From: Turritopsis dohrnii
Lineage: Eukaryota; Cnidaria; Hydrozoa; Anthoathecata; Oceaniidae
Reading direction: 5' to 3'
DNA: 64,000 nucleotides
Assembly: GCA_027922465.2 (NCBI GenBank)
Contig: BQMF02000491.1
Location: 1 to 64,000 of the forward strand
The notes under the pieces were generated by a model. The model worked only from the letters and a program-made list of their open reading frames with translations. It was not told the DNA's origin and did no database searches. The position numbers and the translations under genes were made by a program. Shown here one piece after another: positions 44,930-57,199 of the stretch (positions are counted from its first letter, which is position 1; each line of letters begins with the position of its first letter).

Positions 44930-45545
44930 CGTAATGTTGGAAATGGAAATTTTAAAGTTGTTTTTTTAAATGAATATACCGAATTTCAAAACAATTTTTA
45001 CACCGTTGTAAAACCATTTTGAAGTTCTTTCGGATAGTATGTTTTTGTGAAAAATGAAAAAGTGGTTTTTGCAAAAACAAGGAAAATGTAATCGAAAAAT
45101 GTAATTAAATTTTTAATGATCGATGAAGATGTGAATGAAAAGAAAAGATTTTTTGAAACAATGACAGCAATTTGGAAAACAATAAACAAATTTAAGCTGT
45201 GTGTTCACGAAAAACGTTAAACTTTTATGTTTTAAAATATCAATTTTGGGGTCTCAGCGCAAACATAAAATTAATAAAAAATTTGAATGGATTCAGTGTT
45301 TTCAAACAATAAGCACGATGTAATTAAACTACGTGTTAATCGACCATTAAAAATTCAATTAAATTTTTCCATGACATTTTCCTTATTTTTCAAAACCCAC
45401 TTTTTCATTTTTCACAAAAATATACTAGCTTAAAGAGCTTGAAAATGGCTTTTCATTGATGTAAAAATTATTTTGAGATTTGGTATTTCACATTGCAATT
45501 TAGTTTTGAAATACCTCCACCATTTTATGACACATGATCACACAA
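44930..45545. mobile_element. foldback element with about 190-bp TIRs
   Basis: 44938-45127 and 45342-45530 are inverted copies. The best-conserved part is TTTTTGTGAAAAATGAAAAA... AAGGAAAATG, with the outer part near AATTTTTACA. The unique centre is about 45130-45340. No coding sequence. The outer ends (TGTGTTTCGTAATG / CATTTTATGACACA) suggest a mariner-like MITE, unproved. Confidence 0.75.
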
Positions 45546-46410
45546 CTCATTAAACTATTCTTCACAATGTAAAACTTGTCCAACCACGGGTCTGCTTATT
45601 CTCAGTCTATTGTGGGACATTTATAATAGTCAGAACTACTTACTAGTTAGCATATTTAATTCTGTAAATAATTACATATGTGTATGAATGATATGAATGT
45701 TTGGCCTTCCTGTATTTGAAATCTATATGGTAAACCTAGATAGCAAAAACATATGCGTTGAAAATGCATAAATTAAAACCCAGAGCCGATGAAATGTCTT
45801 CTTTGCTGCTATCTGGCAACGGGATTGGACTACCACTAGCAATTTCTGATATACTGACTTATGATTACATCAATGGATAACTTTCAGTATAATCTATGAA
45901 AGTCTCTTTCATTTTATGACCAGCGATTGCCAAGAAAACGCGATAAATGTGCCGTTTGACGCTTTTCGCTAATATTATTCTAAGAACTAGTTAGGTCAAG
46001 CCATGAAAGTGGTTTTGGCATTTATTTACTTGCGGGCGATGTATTTATTTATTTTATTTTTCAATGAGGTTCTCGCACAGTAGGTCTTAGAGCATTTAAA
46101 GCACTGATTTGGATTAAGGAGGCTGTGATGAGACGGGACGCTCAAATAAAAAATCACTGTAGACATCACACCTACTCTTGTGCTGAGAACCATTCAGTTA
46201 GAGAAGTATTAAACAGTGTCATAGATTCTGGCATGACTTGGTCCGCGATTTCACTAACGACTTCCTACACAGGAATCGAGCACACTAATACTAGGCTCTC
46301 AGTCCCTATGCAAAGTGCTCAAAGTGTCAGTGTACAAAGGTTTATGCGTCCGACGTGGAAGTGAATTTAGCCAACTATCATCAGTTAACGGCAGATACTG
46401 TGAGCCCTAT
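45546..46410. other. non-coding
   Basis: No gene recognised. The open frame at 46125-46364 has no motif. Confidence 0.3.
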
Positions 46411-47360
46411 GAACCTATGAAAGTTAATCAGACATTAATTTAATTTTGGTCGACCTAAGTAGGAAAAATTTGACTTGGTCGACCTAAGAGTGATTTGTAC
46501 TAAGTATGAATTAAAATCACAGCATTTCATTACAAAATCGCAGGACTTAAGATCTTCGCAAGTTTAATTTGTTGATTGTATGTAGTATGGTTTTAACAAG
46601 AGGCTGATTAGTCTATGAAAGTCATTTATACATTAATTTACTTTTGGTCGACCTAAGTAGGGAAAATTTGACTTGGTCGACCTAAGAGTGATTTGTGCTA
46701 AATATGAATTAAAATAACAGCATTTCATTACAAAATCGCAGGACTTAAGATCTTCGCTAGTTTAATTTGTTGATTGTATGTAGTTTGGTTTTAACAAGAG
46801 GCTGATTAGTCTATGAAAGTCATTTATACATTAATTTACTTTTGGTCGACCTAAGTAGGGAAAATTTGACTTGGTCGACCTAAGAGTGATTTGTGCTAAA
46901 TATGAATTAAAGTAAAATATTTCATTACAAAATTGTAGGACTTAAGATCTTCACTAGTTTAATTTGTTGATTGTATGTAGTATGGTTTTAACAAGAGGCT
47001 GATTAGTCTATGAAAGTCATTTATACATTAATTTACTTTTGGTCGACCTAAGTAGGGAAAATTTGACTTGGTCGACCTAAGAGTGATTTGTGCTAAATAA
47101 GAATTAAAATCACAGCATTTCGTTAAGAAATTGTAGGACTTAAGATCTTCGCAAGTTTAGTTTGTTGATTTTATGTAATATGGTTTTAACAAGCGGTTGA
47201 TTAGCCTATGAAAGTGATTCATACATTAATTTATTTTGGGCTACATAAGTATAGAAACTTTGACTTCGTCGACCTACTAGTGATTTAATTTAAATATGAA
47301 TACACACCATCTTATTACAAAATCGCAGGACACGGAATCTTAGCTAGTTTCATTTATTGA
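46411..47360. repeat. 198-bp tandem repeat with paired GGTCGACC sites
   Basis: GGTCGACCTAAGTAGG occurs at 46448, 46646, 46844 and 47041, with a decayed fifth unit at 47237: spacings 198, 198, 197 and 196. Each unit has a second GGTCGACCTAAGAG about 31 bp later. The rest of the unit (TTAAGATCTTCGC, GTTTTAACAAGAGGCTGATT) is nearly identical between copies. Confidence 0.9.
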
Positions 47361-47371
47361 TTGATTGATTT

Positions 47372-47681
47372 TTTGGTATTGTTTTACGTGACTAGTCTTG
47401 CTCAGTTGCTATTGCATCTGCTTTCCAGGATGAGCCACAGCTTAGGTTGGAGGTTCCGAAGTATTTGACACTCTCTTGAGTGACACAAACCCAATCAAGA
47501 GTCTGTGCTCTTCTGGATGAGCTTCCTGCAACACCCGATGTATCTACCCAATTTCCCTCGCATGGCATGGGTCGACCCGGCGCTATACATTCACTCGCAC
47601 ATGGTGAATCGCTGCCATGGGAAATTGAACCCAGATCTCTCGCATGAAATACGGGAGTGGTAACCACTATACCACGGCGCC
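47372..47681 (-). mobile_element. tRNA-derived SINE
   Basis: Read on the minus strand: GGCGCCGTGGTATAGTGGTT at 47681 with A box, B box GGGTTCAATTTCC (47632-47620), then a roughly 230-bp body ending near TTTTACGTAAAAC-like AT-rich sequence at 47372. The 3' half recurs at 62875-63002. Frames inside it are not genes. Confidence 0.75.
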
Positions 47682-47689
47682 AACAAAAT

Positions 47690-49020
47690 AACCACTCATA
47701 ACCACTAAAATATGAAGCCTTGACATGTTCAAATATATTTGACTAGATCCAAAAGAACGAAATGACAAAATGAAAGAACAAATACAATATTAGTTCTACT
47801 TGCTTTTTAAAACATCATTTTAAATTTTGTTTGCAGTGTACAGTTCACGAACCATCGTTTTTCATTTGTTTCTCAATCTTTCTTAATCGTGAACGTCAGA
47901 ATTGGTTGTAAGTAAATAAATGATTTTAAATAGTTGTGTTTTCAGGTCCAAACTAATTGCGACCAACCCCGACGTTTTCTTGACGTCGATTAACGTCGTT
48001 TATTAACTGGGATGTGTAGTACAAAATTTCAGAAGGTACACACACAAATGAATTTTCCTTTTTGTGATTATAGCGGTTGTCAAGCTATTTTAATTGCTTA
48101 TCAAGTCAAATCCATGTGTCATTAGTAAGCTACAGCTTGAAAGAACATTTTTCAAAACAAATTTAAAGATGTTTGTGTTGGAGCCGGCATTCCTTTTTTT
48201 GACCAATCTAACTAGGGAATTTTTTTACTTCTTTCAAACATTTAGAACGTTAGATTTTGAATCATTGCTGACTGGTCCAATTATTTTACTGATAATGAAT
48301 CCACTCAATCACATTGTGTTTCGTAAATTTGAATCAAAAGGGTTTAGTTTGCTAATAACTCCATCGTATCTTTCAGATCCGTTCCAAAATTTGAGTGATC
48401 CTGTTATATTCCTGAGAAATCAAGTATACTGGACCTCTATAATAGGGAAATGACTCAATCTTTAAGTTGGCAACTTGAAATAACTGAAAAAATTGAAAGT
48501 GTTTCGAATTCCAGTGTTGATACTACATCAAACGCAACCGCGGTCGACCTATGCTCGGCCTCTTAAGTCGACCAGATAAACGTGAAAAATGTAGCATGAA
48601 AATTAACAAGTTCCCGTAAAAATGGAAAACCTTTATTTCTGTTCCAAAACCTTTTTCTTCATTAACAATGCTCAAATAAAGATTCTAAAATATGTAAAAC
48701 TAACTTCAAATGTACCTTTGTAAATGAAATAATGGCCGGTTGACCTATGCTTAATAATTCACCACATCAATTCAATGTAATTGCTAAATTTCCCTAAAGA
48801 AATTAAATTTTTGGAAATATTTTGACGTAAATATCCGAATAATAAACAAACAACATAATTTGACCAAAAAGTCTCGTGAAAATATGCAATACGAAATAGA
48901 AATATTGAAAAAATCTTAGGTCGACCAATTTTGGTCGACTTAAACATGCGGTCGACTTAAGTAATGAAATTTAGCATAATTGGTCGACTTAAACAGCTAA
49001 TAGGTATATATATATATATC
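47690..49020 (-). repeat. composite repeat with GGTCGACC palindromes, copy 2
   Basis: Minus-strand counterpart of 27186-28330. GTCGACC words lie at 48982, 48948, 48931, 48920, 48575 and 48541. The GACGTCAAGAAAACGTC stretch with TTAACTGGG is at 47975-48012, and the TAAGTAAATAAATGATT segment at 47910-47928. Together with the tandem array at 46.4-47.4 kb, GGTCGACC flanks both sides of this unit. Confidence 0.6.
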
Positions 49021-50060
49021 TATTAGCAACTTTTGGTTTACAATTCATATCAAAATATGCGTTATTAGGTAAACATGAAACTTACGTCGACATTTTCGTG
49101 TCGACCAAAGTTTTGTCGTAATCTCTAATCTCACTTTCATGTAAAATTTTTTCAATCGACACAATGCACCTTTGTTTAATTAGCTTACATAATCAAAAGC
49201 TGAGAAATCTACCAATTGGCTCTTTTTAATCGTGAGTTATTACAAAAACTTCTCAAAAGCATGTATTTTTTAATGTTCATTTAAATGGTAACTTAGGTAT
49301 ACACAACATAAATAGCAATCGTATGAAGACGGAAGCCATATATGTTTGACATCTTTTGCTGAAAATAAGGTATCTAATCTGTTATCTTTCAAATGCCAAG
49401 ACCTGCAGAACAGTTAACGCAATGGTTTATCTCTGAAATTGAATTTTAATGTTTATATAGTTTTTAAACACAATGAAATAATCATGCCGTCAGTATTTGC
49501 GAAATTTCATGTGCATTCGATTGGTGGGAACTATTTTAATATCGAATGCATTAATGTTAAGGTTCTGTTTGGTTAAATATACGGTGTCATACCTTTTTGG
49601 TCTGAGTGTGGCTTCTTCATGACGTCAAGAATAACTTATATATACTATGCAGAGTAAACAAAACCGAAAGTGATAATGAGTTAACGTTAAAATCACCGAA
49701 CTAGACTTGAGAAAACGACAAATGTATATGGTTCCTGGATCATTATTCACAAATAAGGATTATAAGGAATTACGGCGTGTAGCAAATATATTACTTTGGT
49801 AAACATGTTCAAATATGGGACAAACAGTGTACATTCTTTGTTTACCTATTGTTTCAAATTTTTGTATTATTAAATTATATGAGGCCAAGAAATATGTGGT
49901 AAGCATATCTTTTGGTGGAGTAATTAAATAGAAGATATGTAGAATTTGCAACACCCTTAATTTAATGTATTGCTCGAGTAGTGAAACAGAAAATATCAGA
50001 TTTTCTGCAATTTCTTCAAACCGAACAAATGAAAAAAGAACATTCAGAATTACGCCGTCT
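49021..50060. other. non-coding
   Basis: No gene recognised. A (TA)n tract lies at 49005-49020. Confidence 0.3.
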
Positions 50061-52330
50061 CATATTTACAAAAATGACATATCAATTGTATAATAAATGT
50101 ATGACATAAGTAGACATGTTGCAACAGGAGTCAAATGATACACATTATTGTCTACCAATTACCTCATTTTCAATAATGACTGTACAGATATGATTCACGT
50201 TATGATTTCCAAAAGTCAATAGAACTTATATATCAGAAAGTGGCAGTTTTTCTCAAAATTTGTAATTTGAAACAAATTGAATACGATGAAACGTCTGCCA
50301 TTTTGTGTTGATGCAAGGGCGAAGCATGAAAGCTTTATCCAAACTGCGTTCCGTTGGAAGTACATGTGGTTGAAGGACTGAAAGAGTTAGTTGCTTATAT
50401 GTAAGGAAACAGCTTCAGTATACCACTTGTTGTTATCAAAAAATGTAGCATTGCATACATCTCAAATGATATATCAACTGTATAATAAATGCATGACATA
50501 GGTGGACATGTTGCAACAGGAGTCAAATGATACACATTATTGTCTACCAATTACCTCATTTTCAATAATGACTGTACAGATATGATTCACGTTACGTTTT
50601 CCAAAAGTCAATAGAACTTATATATCAGAAAATGGCAGTTTTTCTCAAAATTTGTAATTTGAAACAAATTGAATACGATGAAACGTCTGCCATTTTGTGT
50701 TGATGCAAGGACGAAGCATTAAAGCTTTATCCAAACTGCGTTCCGTTGGAAGTACATGTGGTTGAAGGATTGAAAGAGTAAGTTACGTATATGTAAGGAA
50801 ACAGCTTCAGTATACCACTTGTTGTTATCAAAAAATGTAGCATTGCATACATCTCAAATGATATGTCAACTGTATAATAAATGTATGACATAGGTAGACA
50901 TATTGCAACAGGAGTCAAATGATACACATTTTTGTCTACCAATTACCTCATTTTCAATAATGACTGTACAGATATGATTCACGTTATGTTTTCCAAAAGT
51001 CAATAGAACTTATATATCAGAAAGTGACAGTTTTTCTCAAAATTTGTAATTTGAAACAAATTGAATACGATGAAATGTCTGCCATTTTGTGTTGATGCAA
51101 GGGTGAAGCATGAAGGCTTTATCCAAACTGTGTTCCGTTGGAAGTACATGTGGTTGAAGGACTGAAAGAGTTAGTTGCTTATATGTAAGGAAACAGCTTC
51201 AGTATACCACTTGTTGTTATCAAAAGATGTACCATTGCATACATCTCAAATGATATATCAACTGTATAATAAATGTATGACATAAGTAGACATGTTGCAA
51301 CAGGAGTCAAATGATACACATTATTTTCTACCAGTTACCTCATTTTCAATAATGACTGTACAGATATGATTCACGTTATGTTTTCCAAAAGTCAATAGAA
51401 CTTATATATCAGAAAGTGGCAGTTTTTCTCAAAATTTGTAATTTGAAACAAATTGAATACGATGAAACGTCTGCCATTTTGTGTTGATGCAAGGGCGAAG
51501 CATGAAAGCTTTATCTAAACTGCGTTCCGTTGGAAGTACATGTGGTTGAAGGACTGAAAGAGTAAGTTACTTATATGTAAGGAAACAGCTTCAGTATACC
51601 ACTTGTTGTTATCAAAAAATGTAGCATTGTATACATCTCAAATGATATGTCAACTGTATAATAAATGTATAACATAGGTAGACATGTTGCAACAGGAGTC
51701 AAATGATACACATTATTTTCTACCAGTTACCTCATTTTCAATAATGACTGTACAGATATGATTCACGTTATGTTTTCCAAAAGTCAATAGAACTTATATA
51801 TCAGAAAGTGGCAGTTTTTCTCAAAATTTGTAATTTGAAACAAATTGAATACGATGAAACGTCTGCCATTTTGTGTTGATGCAAGGGCGAAGCATGAAAG
51901 CTTTATCCAAACTGCGTTCCGTTGGAAGTACATGTGGTTGAAGGATTGAAAGAGTTAGTTACTTATATGTACGGAAACAGCTTCAGTATACCACTTGTTG
52001 TTATCAAAAAATGTAGCATTGTATACATCTCAAATGATATGTCAACTGTATAATAAATGTATAACATAGGTAGACATGTTGCAACAGGAGTTAAATGATA
52101 CACATTATTGTCTACCAATTACCTCATTTTCAATAATGACTGTACAGATATGATTCACGTTATGTTTTCCAAAAGTCAATAGAACTTATATATCAGAAAG
52201 TGGCAGTTTTTCTCAAAATTTGTAATTTGAAACAAATTGAAAACGAAAAAACGTCTGCCATTTTGTGTTGATGCAGAGTAGAAACATGTTTGTAACCCTT
52301 TTCCAAACTGTGTTCCTTTGGAAGTATACA
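50060..52330. repeat. 392-bp satellite, almost six units
   Basis: The marker GTATAATAAATG occurs at 50088, 50480, 50872, 51264, 51656 and 52048: five successive intervals of exactly 392 bp, so no indels have accumulated between units. Units differ by scattered substitutions only. The last unit decays after 52250. No frame is conserved across all units. Confidence 0.97.
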
Positions 52331-52597
52331 GGAAAGAATTGGTTACTTATATGCAAGAGAACAGCTTCAGTTTGCCACTTCTTGTTGTAAAAACATGCCT
52401 TGTTGCATACTTATCAAATAATCGGGTCCACGAATGTGTGAATTGGTAGAATTGCATAATCGTTTCAAATTGATAAATTACTTCATGGTGAAAAAGAAGT
52501 TGTGTTCTCTTAAATATACTTTATTGTCTTGTAAATCTTTCAATTCGGTTTTTTAGTGTTTAACTTTTTTCAAATGCATAAACACAAACGTTTTTGA

Positions 52598-53564
52598 TTG
52601 CCCCCGCAGCGAGCGTAAGCGAGCGAGGAGGCATAGTAGTTTCACGAGATAGGCGAATGTCAGTTTCCGATTTTGTTCTTCATCATCATCATCATCATCA
52701 TCATCATCTTCCAACTTTCGTGTTGACGTTACACGGTGGAATACAATTATTAGCTGACTTTGCTTTTTTCCCGTTTCAAAGCATGGTACTGTAAGTGGGA
52801 GACAGAATGTTTTTTCGTATCTCTTTCCTAATTTATTATTATATTGTATTATGTTATTTAAAAAGTTCGTATGCTAAAATTAATTAAACATTTTTTAAAT
52901 TACTTTTGCGTTGTTTTAGTAAAGTGAACAACAAGGATTTTGAAGCACAACTTGAAATCTGAAATTTTGCCAACCATACATTTTATGTTTGTATATGTTT
53001 TAGCTCTAAATCTTCCATTCAATAAATTGTATTCAATCAGGGATATGTTATATCCCTGATTCAATGCACTGATTTTTGGTGGATCTTGCTATTTCAATTG
53101 GATTTTTGTGTATGCAAGAAACCCATATTACAAAATGGTCATTCTTTGTGTTTTTCTTCTTTAACTGTTCAACAAACCTAGTGTGATCATTATCAATAAA
53201 ACTTTTTTTTATTTCTTTTTATGTGAACTTTGGCTATTTTTTGTTTTTAAACTCAGATTTCTTGTGGATTTTTTCACTTTAATTTTTTTTCTGAAAAAGT
53301 TTTGTTTTTTTTCTTTTGGCTCTTACAGAGTTTCTTAAACAAATCTTATTTTCACTATAAAATATGTGTCCATGGTTTCAGTTCACACTTTTCTTTTGTT
53401 TGTAGCAAATACTTTTTGATATTACTTGTTTAGCCTTATTTACACTTTTGGAAAGATATATTAGCATCAGTTCTTTTTGTTTCCGTTGTTAATGTATAGC
53501 TTGCTGTGTGTACAAATTGCAATGCTTGACCGCGGGGGCACTTTTAGCTAAAGCTACATGCTAG
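52598..53564 (+). mobile_element. Helitron-like or short-TIR element
   Basis: Begins TGCCCCCGCAGCGAGCG near 52600 and ends CGCGGGGGCA, then TAGCTAAAGCTA and CATGCTAG at 53557-53564. The hairpin TAGCT-AA-AGCTA followed by CTAG before T is what a Helitron 3' end looks like. Alternatively TGCCCCCGC/GCGGGGGCA are 9-bp TIRs. A (TCA)n tract is at 52680-52708. An internally deleted copy lies at 44676-44880. Confidence 0.5.
52679..52709. repeat. (TCA)n microsatellite
   Basis: About ten TCA units. It creates a His-rich frame that is not a gene. Confidence 0.9.
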
Positions 53565-54010
53565 TTTTAAAGTACAAAGGTGAAGAAGACACAGCAGTAT
53601 GAATTTCATGTTCCGGAGTCCACAATAAGTAGGAGACTTTTTTCATACTTGTTATCAACCTCGTGTTATGTAAAGATATATAGTGATTCTGCCCGATTTT
53701 GTCCGATGGTATTTGTTATTAAGATGACATGAGAAATCGACTTGGTAATAGGCTGAAATATGTGCAAAAAATAGTGGAAAAAATCGTGCACTTGCCAATA
53801 TGAAGTCATATGTTCTTTCACAGGAAACCAATTTAATTTTATCATCGCAATTGGTCCGGTGTAATATTTGTTTACGAAACTAACAATGTTTGAAACTAAG
53901 AACGTTCAAATTTTTGTTGGAGAGTTGCAAACTTGCATTTTACAGTCAAGCATTTTAGTACATTTCAATATAATTAATTATGTATCACTTATCCGGTTTT
54001 TAAAAAGTTT
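53565..54010. other. non-coding
   Basis: Nothing recognised. Confidence 0.3.
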
Positions 54011-54011
54011 T

Positions 54012-54672
54012 CTGTAAAGCCGAACTTGCATAATTTTTGCCTTGGAACGGATCGGATCGGACTGGAATTTAAATTTTTATTAAAATTTTGGCGGAAAATA
54101 ATTAAGTGTGCAGTGAACAAACATGGCTCTTTTAAGTTTAAGAATGAAAATCTGACTTCTTTTACGGAAAAACAAGAGGAAAACAAGAAGGAAAATGTAG
54201 GTTCCCAAGATATTTAACGAAAGAGTGGAAACAGGAGAGTTGATCATGATCATGTGATGTTTTTCCAATATTTTCGCATGTGTCCTACTCAGTATGAACG
54301 TTTTCTGTCTCAAGTTGCTCCAAAATTAATAAAATCGTCACAGAAAAGGGAAAGATTTTGTGTTGCTTAAAGGTATATTTTCACATGTGGACCTGCATTC
54401 GTTATTTTTGTTGCATTTTTCCTTGGATCATGTTGATTCATCCATGTAAAAATTGTCACAAAATTCTAACGCATGTTAGAAATGTGATTGGCTATTTTGT
54501 CAAAATCCGACCATTTTCCATAGGAAAGTCTGAAAAAAGTTAAAATCATATTAACTTTCATTTGGAACGGAACAGAGCTACGCGGCTAAAATAATGTCTT
54601 CACGCAAACGCTAGAATATTTTTTCCGTTCTGATCCGTTCCGAGGCAAAAATCATGCAAGTGGAAATTCAGC
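54012..54672. mobile_element. TIR element, ends ACTTGCATAATTTTTGCC
   Basis: 54024-54055 (ACTTGCATAATTTTTGCC then TTGGAACGGATC) and the complement at 54625-54662 form TIRs of at least 32 bp with few mismatches. The interior has no supported gene. Target duplication not clear. Confidence 0.65.
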
Positions 54673-56095
54673 TTAAGAGTTTGACCAGTATTTATGCTGT
54701 TCAAAGGAAATGTATCCACTAATCAGGTGTACGCCATTCTTTAAGTAGACCTTTTAACGTGTCTACACCCAGATGGAAAGAAGTTCGTGTATACGCCTGT
54801 ACTTACATTTTGTTCAATATGTTTTTATAGAACATTTTGAGGTTATTTTCAAAATTAATGTAATTGTAATCTGTTCCTTCTAGTATAGTAGTGTGCTTTA
54901 AACTTCACTTCAGAAATCTTCTTTAGCAGATACTATTTATTCACACGGAAAGAACATCACTAGCATATCCAAGTTTATTAGTTTTGATAACAAAGTTAAG
55001 ACCTTTACTTAAGGGTGATTATGGCAAGACAGACAAAGAAAGTAACTTTGTCTGGGTCATGACACTGAGCAGAAATGCTAAAAGATTTTCATTACTACAG
55101 AAGATTACGTCCATGTTTTTAGACTTAATTTCCATTGTATCAAATAGCTTTTTGGTGCTCCAGTGCTTTCTGAAAACACTAATCAGACGGGTACAGAACC
55201 AATTTTGATATCGATCCGATTCTATCGACTTGCTATTTTAAAATCAGGGAATACCTTATTTCGTATTTCCTTATGTACGAAAGCCGAGAACTTTTATAAA
55301 AAGAATCTTTAAAATTTCAAATCCTCAAATATTTTTTATATCCCAAATAAGTTTTTTCCAATATACATTTACAATCCAGAAATATAGTTTGAAGCTAGAT
55401 TTCAAATCCGAATTTCAAATCCGAGAAAAGAACGGCCAGGATCTTTTTACCAGTGCTTTTATTTAATGATGTTATATATATTCACTTCATTTTAATATCA
55501 ATCAAGTAACACCAGCACCAAAACAATTAAAACATGCTTACCAACCAATCGGGATTTAAAAGTAAATATCCCTAAACATGTAAAGACGGAAGAAGATACG
55601 AAAAATTAATATCCAGTAGCGTATGGTCTTTCAATATTACATCATCAACATCACTCTGAAATTTCGTTGGACTGTTTTCCATTTCTTTCTGCTTTACAGA
55701 TCTTGCAGATACTCTTTATGCCATCTACTCCAAAATTCATTTGCAATGTGTTGTACCCATCACCATCTTTACTTTAAATACAAATCGTGACTGGGAAATT
55801 CACTAGGAGGTGAGCCATACATGACGATTGCCATTTTGACCAACTTTGAAAAATGAACAAAGTTTATTTTACTATTCGTCTTTGTAATCATCGTTGCATA
55901 GTTGTCTTTACATTTTGTTATAAAAGGAGGAGGATTCGAAATGTGACTTATTGTAGTTTGTTTAAGATGCTTTGTCGAGGCTTTAACAGTTTCATTTGTT
56001 CATTATTTTTATTTACTTATTTTAGTTCATTTTTAAGAAAAATTAAGCAGCTAATTGGATTAAATCTAATCTTGATAAAGTCTTTAATATTTAAC
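54673..56095. other. non-coding
   Basis: No gene recognised. Confidence 0.3.
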
Positions 56096-56275
56096 GTCTC
56101 ATATTAAAAATGACATATCAATTGTATAATAAATGTATGACATAAGTAGACATGTTGTAACAGGAGTTAAATGATACACATTATTGTCTACCAATTACCT
56201 CATTTTCAATAATGACTGTATAGATATTATTGACGTTATTATTCCCAAAAATCGTATATATCAGAAAGTGGCAGT
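56096..56275. repeat. detached partial copy of the 392-bp satellite
   Basis: CGTCTCATATTAAAAATGAC through AGTGGCAGTTT matches the start of the array at 50058-50250, including the GTATAATAAATG marker (56124). It is 3.8 kb outside the array, more diverged, and cut after about 180 bp. Confidence 0.85.
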
Positions 56276-57195
56276 TTGTAAAATAATTTGTAAAATAAGA
56301 AATATTCATGGAAAGCGATAGCGATTCAGGATGTATAAAAAGAGAAGGACTTACAACTTTTATAAATCTATTCAAATATTTCTTTATTTAATTTTGACAT
56401 AAGTAGAAACTCCATCAATTTCCGATAAGAATACTTTAAAAGAAGAAATTATTGCACTGATGTGAATACAGAAGCACATATCAAATGATGTTTATTTTGC
56501 CGACCTAGTCTGTTTTTTTCCGAATTTTCTCCTCGTTAATATGTTGTTGGGAAACCAAAAGAATTTAAGATAATGATACTTTGTTTTAAGCCCTTTGTTC
56601 ATAATAAATAGCTTTTCGTTTTCAGACCATTTCCCAATTGTTCTATATCTGCAGACATGAGCATAGTCTTGTAGACAGAGAATCGTAGACAAAAATGCCA
56701 TTTCGCGCCGGAGGAATATTGCTGTGGTCCAAGGGTGGTTTAATACGGCAATCGCTTTCGCTTCTCTCGTAATAAGATATTTCTTAGTCTTGTTTTATTT
56801 GAAACGGCTAAGTTTGACTTAGAATAGGGAAAATGAGTAAAACTTTGCTAAAAGAATTTTAAATAAGTTAAACATGAAAAGACAAAATGTAATAAGTTAA
56901 ACATGAAAAGACAAAATGTAATAAGTTAAACATGAAAAGACAAAATAACCCACAGGTCGGGTCCAGGTCGACCACTAAGAAAGATAATAGGGAATTACTT
57001 TCAAACGCAAAAACTTGGCAGGCATCTCATGATTATGTAACGATTTCATAACTCTTTTTAAGAGTTATTTAGATAACTATTTGAGTCATGGCTGCACATT
57101 CTTAATGTCTATGGATAACCTATCTTTGGTCAGTAGCTACCATTAACTAACCTATAAAGCGATCTAAACAAATTATTGCGTTGGACAGATACCTT
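56276..57195. other. non-coding
   Basis: No gene. It contains a 29-bp tandem repeat (listed separately) and a single GGTCGACC at 56966. Confidence 0.3.
56862..56947. repeat. 29-bp tandem repeat, three copies
   Basis: AATAAGTTAAACATGAAAAG plus ACAAAATGT repeats at 56862, 56891 and 56920 with no differences visible. Confidence 0.95.
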
Positions 57196-57199
57196 CTTA

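Noticed and set aside
47392..47667. Minus-strand 91-residue frame
   Set aside because: It lies entirely inside the tRNA-derived SINE.
50060..52330. CRISPR-like or other spacer-repeat array
   Set aside because: The whole 392-bp unit is repeated with no unique spacers, and the context is eukaryotic.
52594..52794. His-rich frame
   Set aside because: Encoded by the (TCA)n microsatellite within a repeat element.
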